Shown here piece after piece: positions 34,701 through 45,144 of a stretch of 49,148 nt of DNA. Under the pieces are notes generated by a model. The model saw only the letters and a list, made by a program, of their open reading frames with translations, made no database searches and was not told where the DNA came from. The stretch's first letter is position 1. Each line of letters opens with the position of its first letter. This stretch comes from Phaeoceros laevis. Its lineage: Eukaryota; Anthocerotophyta; Anthocerotopsida; Notothyladales. The DNA lies in assembly GCA_049999765.1 (NCBI GenBank), contig JBNGIQ010009312.1, positions 252,783-301,930 of the forward strand, given 5' to 3'. Made by a program: the position numbers and the translations under genes.

Positions 34701-37700
34701 GACCTCTCTCACGAAACAGGTCTCACTAGTCTATTGTTTCAGGGACAATGGGCGTGTCTCAAAGGATTGGCTGGAAAGCATGGATCACCCCATTACTGCA
34801 ACTCCCAAATATCTACCCCATCTGATTCCTGCTTTCCAGGTATACATAATTTAGTTCAAGCTGTTGAAGTCAATTAGATAAAGAGATCATGCAAGCTAGA
34901 CGTCTTAGGAATGTAGACATCCCTTAGGGTTGAAACTCACAAAGTAATCATGTTTCGAGAGCCATCAGACTGAATTTTGATGCTGCAACTTCTGGTGCAG
35001 CATTTTCTATGGATTTTGAAGACTGTCCACTCAGGCGCAGACCTTGATGTAATGTTAGAGATGAGCAAAGGGTTCTTGGATGATGACCTAAAGGGAAGGC
35101 TATACAGTTTGCTTGAGAACCGAGATGCCTGGTGTGTGTACATCTTCTGCCGGAAAATTGGAGAAGTCCATCTCCTTTGTACATTTTTCCCTTGCCGCAT
35201 ATTCAGTGCTTCGCAGCAGCATTCATGTTCCTGAGCTGAAACAAATAAGTTTGTAAACAGGTGGGTACCAGGCAAGGTAGTAGAGACTAGGCAAAAGCTT
35301 GAACGAATTTGGAGAGCGAACTGGGCCAGCCGAGATGTGCTTCTTCTAGACATTGCGTTGGATGATTTCTTCGGTGTTTGTTTGGGGCGCATTGATAAGG
35401 TGATCTGCAGGGTGCACTAACTTGTCTCTTGAAATGGGGAGATACGAGTCTTGTTTTTTTTGGACAATGTTTCACTTTCCATTTTTGACGACACCATCAC
35501 TTTTCTGCACTGACAGGCCTGTTTGATCACCCCAGGGTTCACTAAGTGGAGATGACCTCTGCGAGGTCGTGGCATTAGTTCTGTCAAACGCTGCTATTTC
35601 GTCGGAGTGTGAGGACTTCAAGATGTGCAGGTCCTATTGGAATAGGGTGAGGTTTAATTTTGTCTCATTCTTTTCAAGAGGGTGACAAAAATTAAAGCTA
35701 CTCATCACTGTACTGTGTCTTCGCAACAGGTGAAGACTGAGTGGAGGTGGACTCAGGATTGGGCTATTATAGCCTTGGCTGCTGTTGACCGGATTTTGAT
35801 AGCTCTTCAATGTGTGTGCAAGCCTTAATCCTGACCAGCGTTGCCCAAAGTGACGAGTTAAACTTGTCAAATAACTTATGTAGTAAATTCACAGATCCAT
35901 GTGGTGTGGCTTCAGGTTACATGGATGGGATTTACAAACTGGTCCAACCTCACGCAGAGCTCTTGGGCACTTCTTGTGGAATTGAAGAGTCGTATGTGAG
36001 GAACTTTGGAGAAGAAGTATGGACTCATTTAGCCCTGCCCTCTCACTCTTTCTGGCCTTGTTAACTCCTGCCTATTTATCGTACGTGTGTGAATCTGTTG
36101 CCACATTTGCTCTCTCCGCTGATTTGTCAACCTTGGCAGGTCGTCCGTGGGCAATCATTGTTTCATTTGTCCTCACTGGTGCAAAAGCTGCAACCAATGC
36201 TGCGTGCCACTGCAAAGCTGAGCACATGGCAGGCAAGTTAGGGTCTTGAGCATATGCTGCACAGAAGGCAATGATGCTGTGGTCATTGAAATGTAGCATG
36301 GATTCTGCTGCCTATAATGTTGTGGAAGCGAGAGTTTTATAAGTTCATCATTGCCACATCTGATTGGTATCCTGTCGACCATAAAACAGGTTGCTAGCCA
36401 CCAAGATAATGTCAGCGGAACAGTGCTTTCAGTGCCATCACTTGCCTTGGTGCAAGGCCATATTTATTCGTCCCCTCATCTGATTTTGACAGACAAGGTT
36501 TGGACGTCTTTAGAATACACCTAGTTTTATGTCCACTTCTGTTGCTTTTGGACACTGGCCCATTCCTGTCAAAAGTTCCTGTGGAGGTTTTCTATCGTCA
36601 ATGCCGAACTGTTGTACTTCCTCTTATCTTGAGACAGAATTGGGAACTGGAAACATTTATGTTGAACTCTTCCAGGTGGGGGGCTTGGAGGACATACCAG
36701 AAGGAGTGTGTGGAGTTTTGAGCTTATCACCTGTCGATGTTCTAAGTCATGTTGCTATTCGTGCCCGTAACAGCAATGTAAGGGATGATTATAGTAAAGA
36801 GGCACCTAATCTCATTGCTATGAATTGCTTCTGTCTCGAATCAGAGTAGTCTAACCATGATTGTGCTGGCAAAAGGTTTTTCTGGCCAGTTGTCTTGACG
36901 AGTCGGAGTTTGCTGGACTGAAGTACCTAGAAGGTCCAACGCATGCTTTCAGTTACTTTCCTGTGCGACAGTCATAAAATCAAACAGACAGTTTGTCAAC
37001 AGTCCTTTATCACATTCTGCCTGCAGGACAGCGAGCCGTGGTTAAAGTGGATGTAAGTGGAAGAGTTACGCTTGCAGAAGGCAAGCGCCTGGAAACACCG
37101 GACAGGCTAATGCTGAAGGCTATGCACAGCTCATGTAAGGAAACTGGTTCTGTTTGGCATCCTTGAAGTTCTTCGTGAAACACATTCACCCAGGTGATTA
37201 TGATGATTATTGAGTTGGTCTTGTGTCCTTTATGCTGATACTACCGATTGTTACAGATGTCTATGTGAAAACAATATCAGCTCCAACTAAGGTAGGTGAC
37301 CTGGTTCTTTTAGCTCCTCCTCTACAATTCAGGGAGCTATTTGTGTTTTATAACAGCAACCTGTACCAAAGCCTAAAGCACATGTCATGATTTTAAACGT
37401 TCGATAACTGACCCTTCGCGTTATTGGCCATTGAAGTGGGTGCTGACAGAGGAGGAATTTGATGAAAGCAAAGTCGGCGGAAAAGCTCTCAATATTTCGA
37501 GATTGCGGACACTCTTGCCAGATGGATTGATACAAGTAGGCAACGCCTTTCAGTGTTTCATTATGTACAACATCTTCTTGGTTGATATTCGTCTGCCCTG
37601 GGGATTGAATTATGAAGTAAACCTCTTATGCAGATTGCTTGTCCTATTTTTCATGTCAGTTCCCAAAAACGCTTAGCTTGCCTTTTGGCATTTTCGACAA

Positions 37701-39247
37701 GGTCATAAGTGATCCAACCAATGCAGCCACTGCATTAGCATTCAAGGCTTGCATTTGGGAGTTGAGGGAAGCTGCACACTTGAGCAAGACAGGGTAGGTC
37801 CCATCCCTTGAACGTACAGGCACTTTTTTCTCCACATTGATGTGACTGTTGAATTTTGGTTGCCTTTAACACAGCGTACCAAGCCAGCTTGAGAGTATAA
37901 GGCAGATGGTTGGGAAGAGCCTTGTAGCTCCACGAGTTTTGCAGGAGACTTTGACACACATGGCTGAGGAGTCAGGGTTGATAGATGTGGGGGCATGGAG
38001 AAGAAAACACAGATGGGAAAGTGTATGGCAAGCAATCTGTCACGTATGGGCGAGCAAGTGGACAGATCGAGCATGGTTGTCTTTCATAACACGGAAAACC
38101 ATGCACTGATCCTGAATTGAGTCTTTTGATGCTCCTTGCTCCCATCTACATAGATTGAAGTGCTGCAATCCTGTCGCTTGTTACATGTTCTGACGTACAG
38201 ACCATTTGTATCATATTCTACCCAGGTTGAGCCGGCGTGCTCAGGGCGTTGCTGATGAGTCCCTATACATGGGATGCTTACTGCAGAAAGTTGTTCCTGC
38301 TGAGTACTCTTTTGTCTTGCATAGTGCTCACCCAATTACAAAGGACACATCAGTGTTGTTCTGCGAGGTGTCGAACAACATATGCAATTCTTATCTTGAA
38401 TTCCGTTCATTGACATTTACCTTAAAGCCACCACTATGTATGCAGCTGTGAAACTTACAGGGAGCTGCATTACATGCCAGGTTGTAGCAGGACTTGGTGA
38501 GGTTCTGGTTGGCAATCACAGTGGGCGTGCCTTGAGTTTCAGCATCTCAAAGGCCTTGGATGCAAGTGAGCCACTGCATTCATCCTAGTTAGTTCTCTTA
38601 GTTCTCTGCCTTCACAAGTCCTGCTTTCTGACGCGTTGAGTTTCAGGGCCATGCATAGAGTCCCTACCTTCAAAAGCTGTTGGTCTATTCGCAACTGAAG
38701 CATCTTTGATAGCTCGCTCAGACTCAAATGGCGAAGATTTGGAAACATTTGCTGGGGCTGGACTGTAAGCTTTCAATCCTATTTGCGAGTTTCTCAGCAA
38801 GCTCAAACCGTGTCTTTTCACAGGCTAATAACCCTTTCTTATGACATGTCGCAGGTATGAAAGCCAACTGATTGATCCACCCCAAGAGATCATGTTGGAC
38901 TATGCACAAGAGCGCCTTTTGTGGGACTTGCCTGTAATAACTTGTCACCTTCTCAGTGGTCGTACACATTGCCTTCTTCAAGGAGGATGTGGTTCTGACA
39001 TGTGCATGTGGTTGTGGGCAGTTTCGGGAGCAGCTCATCAGGGGCATTGTTAAGGTTGGCATAGAGGTGGAGACTGCATTTGGTGGACTACCTCAGGTAT
39101 GATTGGAGATGTGCAAAGTCGTGCACCAATAAGCATATGCAACGTACATCCAGCAGCTTATCAATAATTTTGTCTCTGCAGGACATAGAGGGAGTCTACA
39201 TGAATGACGGTTTTACAGTGGTCCAGTCAAGGCCACAGATTCTTTGA
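31758..39247 (+). CDS. glucan, water dikinase-like protein (32 exons)
   Basis: The 32 exons encode 1282 residues: 31758-32633, 32746-32871, 32998-33024, 33172-33228, 33350-33433, 33620-33766, 33853-33909, 34059-34183, 34272-34316, 34417-34501, 34582-34637, 34743-34839, 35001-35131, 35261-35399, 35536-35646, 35730-35811, 35916-36016, 36140-36232, 36390-36497, 36676-36777, 36876-36933, 37027-37134, 37257-37291, 37437-37535, 37660-37793, 37875-38075, 38226-38367, 38481-38565, 38647-38764, 38855-38933, 39022-39096, 39182-39247. GWD enzymes phosphorylate starch glucosyl units using the beta-phosphate of ATP through a phosphohistidine. A plastid-type leader is followed by a CBM45-like segment (TLHWATNNWALPNSSWWPVG), then EQWHQKLHTNTSPEDIHICE, the phosphohistidine motif DVLSHVAIRARN (His874) and the C-terminal nucleotide-binding domain ending VVQSRPQIL. 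Introns 1 and 18 need GC donors. ATG 31941 is an alternative start. It may be a separate clade from GWD1 and PWD. Confidence 0.93.
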
Positions 39248-39820
39248 TTGAGACTTAGGATTAGAAGGTGGGGAAAACGGTAGGTTAGGTAGAATTTTAG
39301 GTGGAGAGGTGGAGACGTTTAACTTAGGTCCCAGCCAAGCAGTGAAGGTGCATTTGGGGTGTGTTTGTGTTGCTTGGGCCTTGGCAACGTTGTACGCATC
39401 ATGTGATTCATGTCCTCCGCTTGAACGTGTGCACTAGCGCTGCTCGTCTGCGTACGTAATTGGTCTGCCACAGGGTTAGTTGTACGGCTTGGAGGCACAG
39501 TAAACTCAAGAACGCGGTCGACCCTCCTAAAATTGGCATCTCAAGTCTCGGCACGAACTCACGAGTCACAAGTGGTTTTTGTATATAAGTTACGGGACGC
39601 GTTGGCTCGGCTAGTTATCTCAAGCACGTTCCTTCCGGTTTCAATCCCTTTGACTAGATCTGGCAGCTTGTTGTGAGCCACTTGTGCGCAAAGTTCGACA
39701 ATTCCGGCTGGAAGTTCTTCAGGGACAAGGCCATCAATCCGTCAGCTAAGGAGCGCGCGAGAGAGCAGCGCGCAAGGGTGCGGGAAGAGTCGGCAACGCT
39801 TACGGAGTAGGGAAGCTGCC
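39248..39820. other. intergenic, Sec61 beta promoter and leader
   Basis: About 570 bases with the dikinase 3' end and the Sec61 beta upstream region. No other gene, RNA or clear repeat is seen. Confidence 0.5.
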
Positions 39821-40120
39821 ATGGCTAAGGGTTCGTCGAGTCAAGCTGGGGGGGCCTCCTCTGGAGCCCCGGCTAGGGGCACCCCGGCGGCATCAGGCCT
39901 GCGCAGGCGAAGAGCTTCCAGCGGGAGCGGGAGCGGAGGCGGGGGTGGGGGTGGCTTCGGTGGAGGCGGGGGTAACATGCTTCGCTTCTACACGGACGAT
40001 GCCCCCGGCTTGAAGATCACCCCTACCGTTGTGCTCGTCATGAGCCTGTGCTTCATAAGCTTCGTCACGGCTCTGCATGTCTTTGGGAAGCTGTACCAGT
40101 ACAAATCCGGGGGTGCTTAA
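39821..40120 (+). CDS. SEC61B: Sec61 beta subunit of the ER protein translocon
   Basis: A single exon encodes 99 residues, matching plant Sec61 beta in length. The protein is tail-anchored in the ER membrane and stabilises the Sec61 channel. The N-terminal half is low complexity (Ser/Gly/Ala), with the conserved [12 protein letters not shown] stretch and a run of glycines. The conserved core is [20 protein letters not shown], continuing into a single membrane span ([19 protein letters not shown]) and a short luminal tail [10 protein letters not shown]. The start is the only suitable ATG. The 3' region begins with a perfect 35-base tandem duplication. Confidence 0.96.
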   Translation: MAKGSSSQAGGASSGAPARGTPAASGLRRRRASSGSGSGGGGGGGFGGGGGNMLRFYTDDAPGLKITPTVVLVMSLCFISFVTALHVFGKLYQYKSGGA

Positions 40121-40154
40121 GCAGTGAGTTGCTCGCCCCTACCTGCCGTAGTAG

Positions 40155-40224
40155 GAGATCTGCATGTATAGCTGGCCAACTCTTGAAGCGAGATCTGCAT
40201 GTATAGCTGGCCAACTCTTGAAGC
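40155..40224. repeat. perfect 35-base tandem duplication in the Sec61 beta 3' region
   Basis: The unit begins GAGATCTGCATGTATAGCTG at 40155 and recurs without change at 40190, each copy ending CTTGAAGC. It starts 35 bases after the Sec61 beta stop codon, so it is probably in the mRNA 3' untranslated region. Identity suggests a recent event. From 40225 to 40845 I see no further feature. Confidence 0.95.
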
Positions 40225-40845
40225 CGAAGCTGACAATTTAGGTTGCTTGGCGGGGGAAGTTCGTTGTTCCTTGGAGAATGCAAACCTGAGAATTTGCGTG
40301 TGCCTCTGGTGGTTCTGCAGCTTTGCTTGGCGATTCCGGCCCATGTAGTCAAGCAAGGGTTGAGCGGGAGCTTGAATTGGCAACACGGCTAAGGTGGGAG
40401 GGCTGTGGAGCTTGAGCGCGTGAACGGAATAATATGTGCGAACATTCTATGTGGCAATGTTCAGCTCATCTTTCTCACAGACGATTTTTGTCCAGATTCG
40501 TTGGCCATTTGTTGGAGCTGTAATAGACCTTTGAAGTAAAAAGATGAATCTTGCGACACAGGAGAACTAAGGGTTGCCAGCGTTCATGAAAACGCTCTCC
40601 ACACCAAGAAACTATTCTCACCCGGAAATTAGATTCAGTTACAATACCGAGATCCCAGTTCCGCGAAGGCCTGAAGTACTTCAAGTACACCCCGGGTAGC
40701 TTCAGGAAGCTCAGTGATCGCAAGCCTGTACTTTACATCCACCTAAGTCTTGGATCCTACGCCGCCTCAATTGAGTCTCAACTGCAATCCCCAACCCGAC
40801 CTGCCCCAAAAGAGGCAGAGGTCCACCGTTACTTTACCTACAAGA

Positions 40846-42817
40846 CTACAAAAAAAATCTCCTTCGACTTGTGTCCATGTCCGCCTGCAATTACGCGTGC
40901 GAAATTCAGTAAGAAGCGTCACAAGCTTGTGGCTGTAGAACGAAGACTGCGACTGACCATACCTTGTGTAGCCACTCATACTCCCCAAACTTTGAATCGA
41001 AGGTACCATGCTGTAGGCTCTGAAGCTTCAAAGTGAATCGAGGTCCTAATTCCTAGACAAGATTGTCAAGTCAGTTCTTTTCACCGCAGAAACAGTTCAC
41101 AGTAGAGACTGCATTGTTTCCACGTAACACAGAATATACACCTGCAGACGGGCTATCACAGATTGCTTTGTCTTTCGTTTCTTCAGATCTCCTTCTAGCT
41201 TTGCTTTCTTCGTGATAGGTTCCTTCACCTCCTTGCTTTCAAAAATATACCTGACATATACCTCACAAGTCCATCAACAGGCCCTGTACTGCTTTTTCAG
41301 CAAGTCAAACCAAAGAACAAACATTCACTTACCTGTGATGCCGGAAGAAAATAAAATCTCGCTGGTTGTGAAAAGTGACTGACCGCCGCCCCTTGAAGTT
41401 TGGGTTTTGTGGGAATATGGAAGCGAAGAGTCTGCCAAGATTAGCAAAGAATGAGTCACACATTCCCAGTAGCTGACAACTGAGCACAAAAATGCAGGGA
41501 CTGTACACGCCTCCCAATCCTATGCCCTAGACGAGTGGTGAAGTTGTTCAATATCAATTCTGGCAAGTGGCTTGTCGGACGGCCATGGTTCTGCATCCAC
41601 AGAGGGATAGGGAGTTACTCAGTTTGTGTACATACCTCCGCAGAGGCAAAGGCCCAAGAGATCACATGCACGGCAGAAGTTACAGAGCGAACTATCATTT
41701 TACCTTGATTTTTTTGCTGAGCACAAGATTGGAGATCTTAAAGTGTGCCGTGGGCCCCTCCGGTAGATTTACAATAAGCATTCCATCTGCAAAAAGAGAC
41801 CTCACCAGTCAGGTTGTGCAAAGATTTAGCAACCGAGAAGTTCTGAAGTTTGCCAACAATGACTATCGATGCACATACTTGGTGCCTTGTGATTCTCGTT
41901 GATGACCATCATTCCAGTGAATTCCTGATTGTTCGCATACTTGACAATCTACCACCACACAAGTATTGATTTGCTTGGTAAACACAAAAAGAAAAGTAAT
42001 TGTGCTCTCCTTATAACAAAGTATGAACGAGAAAAGTAATAGCTGCGTCTGTCACCCTGACCTTACCTCCTTCAGCTCGTAGCTCCCACGTTTGTAGTAG
42101 TGCGCATGGGGAATCACCTTGAGCAGGTCCAGAATGAACTTCCGAGTAGGCTGCAAGTGGAACAGACTGTAAATACGCCACTCATTCGCATTCGAACGAC
42201 CGTACGACTATTTCCTTGCATGACAAATCCAGGGTTACCCACTGCTTACATTTGAGCACTCCTGAGACGTAGTGATCAACAATTTTGAGGTCCGCAAATG
42301 AGCGAAATGTGCACTGAATTCATCGGCTGCATCGTCTGCATGCAGCTGGAGAGCGTGAAATCAATCAGCGGGATCGGTATTAAAAGGGATTCGCACATGT
42401 GATCAGCAAAAAGCCACAAGTTCATACCTCATCATCATCTGGGTGCGCAATGGTTTCATCAGGCTCCCTGGTATTCTCGATTGTACGAGGAATCTGCCTT
42501 GGAGGAGGCTGCAAAACGGCTACATAGAACATCCATCAGAGCACGAAATCTCCATCCCCTGGCCACCAGTAGCAGTCAAGTAGGGTATTTCACGGGCTCA
42601 CCACTTCTCCAAGCTCATAGGCCTCCTTCTCTGCAGCAAGACGGGCCTTCTGGACCTTTTTCTTCTCCTGCTTCTTTTCAGATTTTTGCTTGGCATAGGC
42701 GGCAGCCCGGCGATCCTTATTCCTAATCTCAGAAGGTAAACCATGTTCCTTGCTCTGGCTATCGTCATCGTCTCTGTCCTCGTCCTTATCTCCGCGTTTC
42801 CGCTTCCCCATGGCCAT
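40846..42817 (-). CDS. RPF1: ribosome production factor 1 (RPF1), Brix domain
   Basis: Eleven exons encode 348 residues: 42817-42602, 42508-42428, 42345-42250, 42150-42067, 41948-41879, 41786-41704, 41590-41511, 41431-41333, 41250-41142, 41052-40963, 40884-40846. RPF1 is a nucleolar Brix protein needed for 60S subunit and 27S pre-rRNA maturation. The N-terminus is Lys/Asp-rich with a basic coiled region. RPF1-specific segments are [20 protein letters not shown], then the Brix start [90 protein letters not shown] and the C-terminal [11 protein letters not shown]. Intron 7 requires a GC donor (GGGAG then GCGTGT) to keep the GR-LFA frame; the others are GT-AG. ATG 42811 is an equally possible start two codons later. 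It is head to head with P0. Confidence 0.94.
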
Positions 42818-43278
42818 GGCTCCAGGCCTGCCAGTTCGCGAGACCTTGCTAGGGTTTTTCCTAAACCCCTATGCCCTAACCCTAAGTGGCACCTTCACAA
42901 ACAAAGGACTTTGTGAACGCCACAAGGAGTCTTTTCTGCAGCGGCGGGATCTTCCGTTCTCCCGAGCTTTCCTCGTTCTCTGGGGTTAAAGTGGCAGCAC
43001 GACTGCCCGCCTTGCACGAGCGAGCTCGGCTTGGCCCCCAGCTACGCGCTATCTCCAGCTCGTTACATCAATCCTCGTCTGTTGCTGCAGCAAAAGTTAT
43101 CTTTGGCAAGGTCTGAGAAGTTCTGTGACGAAAGGTATGGCTGCCTAATTAGGGTGCTCGCAGGGCCCTGAAGTGGTTCGGTCTCTAGAACTTGCTGTTG
43201 TTTAGGTTGGTTTCTGGTTGTCATGGCTTGGCAGAGTAGCGGAATTTGATTCGCAGTGGGTGCTGTCAGGTAGCAGCC
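42818..43278. promoter_or_regulatory. divergent RPF1/P0 promoter with telo-box motifs
   Basis: The start codons of RPF1 (minus) and P0 (plus) are 461 bases apart. A perfect telo-box (TAGGGTTT, reverse of AAACCCTA) is at 42850-42857, and a doubled telomere-like unit CCCTAACCCTAA is at 42874-42885, both near the RPF1 side. Telo-boxes are known promoter elements of plant ribosomal and cell-growth genes. A likely 5'-UTR intron of P0 runs from AAAG/GTATGG (43135) to GTCAG (43269), inferred from splice consensus. Confidence 0.6.
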
Positions 43279-44241
43279 ATGGGTTTCAAGGGAACTAAGC
43301 AAGAGAAGAAACAAGCGTATGACAAGAAGTTGTGTGATCTCCTGGCGGAGTACAGCCAGATCCTAATCTGTGCTGCCGACAATGTTGGCTCGAAGCAGCT
43401 ACAGGGGATCCGTAAGGGACTGAGGCCCGAGTCGGTGGTGCTGATGGGGAAGAATACAATGATGAAGCGTACCATCCGCATCAACGCTGAGAAAACCGGC
43501 AACGAAGCTGTGTTGAACTTGATCCCTCTGCTGGTTGGGAATGTGGGGCTGATCTTTACCAAGGGTGACCTGAAGGAAGTCAGAGAAGAAGTGGCGAAGT
43601 ACAAAGTAGGGGCACCCGCACGTGTAGGGCTCGTTGCTCCCATTGATGTCGTGGTTCCCCCGGGCAACACCGGTCTAGACCCCTCGCAGACATCTTTCTT
43701 CCAGGTCTTGAACATCCCAACCAAGATCAACAAGGGAACTGTGGAGATTATTGCCCCGGTGGAACTTATCAGAAAGGGTGAGAAGGTTGGGTCCTCAGAA
43801 GCAGCGTTGCTTGCCAAGCTGGGTATTCGCCCGTTCTCATACGGGCTGGTGGTGGAGAACATCTACGACAACGGCTCAGTTTTTGACCCTGCGGTGTTGG
43901 ATCTCACGGAGGACGATTTGGTCGGGAAGCTGACTGCTGGAATCGCCACGGTAGCAGCCCTCTCTCTGGGACTTAACTACCCAACTCTTGCAGCTGCCCC
44001 ACACTACTTCGTTAACAGCTACAAGAATGTGCTGGCCATTGCTATCGCGACAAACTACTCCTTCCCTCAAGCAGAGAAGGTGAAGGAGTACCTGAAGGAC
44101 CCCAGCAAGTTTGCAGTGGCCACCACATCCGTGGAGGCACCGGCTGCCGGTGCTGCTGCTGCTGCGCCAAAGGAGGAAGAGAAGAAGGAAGAGCCAGCGG
44201 AAGAGTCCGACGACGACATGGGTTTCAGTCTCTTTGATTAG
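43279..44241 (+). CDS. RPP0: 60S acidic ribosomal protein P0 (uL10)
   Basis: A single coding exon encodes 320 residues, identical in length to plant P0. It is the base of the ribosomal P-stalk, binding 28S rRNA and two P1/P2 dimers and recruiting elongation factors. The rRNA-binding L10 domain has [19 protein letters not shown] and [16 protein letters not shown]. The insertion domain has [20 protein letters not shown] and [19 protein letters not shown]. The dimer-docking helices and an Ala-rich hinge follow. The C-terminal acidic tail ends [11 protein letters not shown], the factor-binding motif. The start at 43279 is in good context (GCAGCCATGG). An in-frame ATG at 43246 lies in the probable leader intron and lacks similarity. 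Confidence 0.97.
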   Translation: MGFKGTKQEKKQAYDKKLCDLLAEYSQILICAADNVGSKQLQGIRKGLRPESVVLMGKNTMMKRTIRINAEKTGNEAVLNLIPLLVGNVGLIFTKGDLKEVREEVAKYKVGAPARVGLVAPIDVVVPPGNTGLDPSQTSFFQVLNIPTKINKGTVEIIAPVELIRKGEKVGSSEAALLAKLGIRPFSYGLVVENIYDNGSVFDPAVLDLTEDDLVGKLTAGIATVAALSLGLNYPTLAAAPHYFVNSYKNVLAIAIATNYSFPQAEKVKEYLKDPSKFAVATTSVEAPAAGAAAAAPKEEEKKEEPAEESDDDMGFSLFD

Positions 44242-45144
44242 TAGTGTGCTCTGTATCTTCCAGACATTTGGTTCTGCTAACAGACTCTTGCAATTTTGTT
44301 GAGGGAGGTATAGGGCTCCACTACTCATGCTCTTGTTCACAAGGCTATGTTTGGTTCTACCCTACCTCTGCGAAGTATCCACTGTCCCATTTTGAGGAGC
44401 AAAAGCCCAGGCTTTCTTGGTTGCACATCTACATACCAGTATATTTCTGCTCGTCTTGCATGACTTCACAGATTGTGTCTGGTGCTTAACAAGATTGTGC
44501 GCGCGCCCATAGTTTCCTTGCACCTTGAACTGAGGAGGTCGCGGCGAAGAGGGTTATTGGCCCCGCCTGGTGAGTCACCGCATCAGCATCAGTTGAGAAA
44601 AATGTTTCGTACGCCTAGTGCTTGAGATATTCGAGGAAGATGCGCATTCGTTTTGTTCCAAGGTCCCCATTTCCATAGAAGATTTGCGCAAAATTCGCAT
44701 ATTCGGTCGCTGGCGAAGCGAAGCTTTGCGAAACGCAACGGTAGCAGGCAGCAGCGTGGTAAGCAGCTGCCGCAGAAGGCAGGTGCAGTGGAAGCGGAAA
44801 CGGTGAGCACAGGCTAATTTATATTAGGACTTCTTACTTGATGGCAGGGCCCAGCCCTCCGTAGGGCGATTTATTACGAATAGAGAGAATAGGTTACACC
44901 AGCTATGGAAGATGCACCGTGGTGCATACCTTTAACCATCAGGCCATATAGGGAGGGACCCACCGGCGTATGTAGGGAGTGACGGTCAGTGACCCACTGG
45001 AGTGAAGACTAGTTTCCAGCACATGTCAGACTGTTTGCTGGGTCCTGCTATGCACAAACTGTATCACTGCAAATGTTACTGGAACTCTTGTGCCATGCCT
45101 ACGAATAAAGAGTAATATATGGCCACCTCGATGTCCTAGGAGCT
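44242..45144. other. intergenic between convergent P0 and F-box genes
   Basis: About 900 bases. A small open plus-strand frame begins at GTG 44618 and a minus-strand frame overlaps it; neither has a recognisable motif. An AATAAA-like string (ACGAATAAAGAG) lies near 45100. No RNA gene or clear repeat is seen. Confidence 0.45.

Noticed and set aside
35521-35535. Dikinase exon 15 starting at the earlier AG after CACTGACAG
   Set aside because: That frame hits a TGA within 13 codons; starting after CACCCCAG keeps the conserved frame.
43266-43862. 198-codon minus-strand frame inside the P0 gene
   Set aside because: It is an antisense shadow of the strongly conserved P0 coding sequence.
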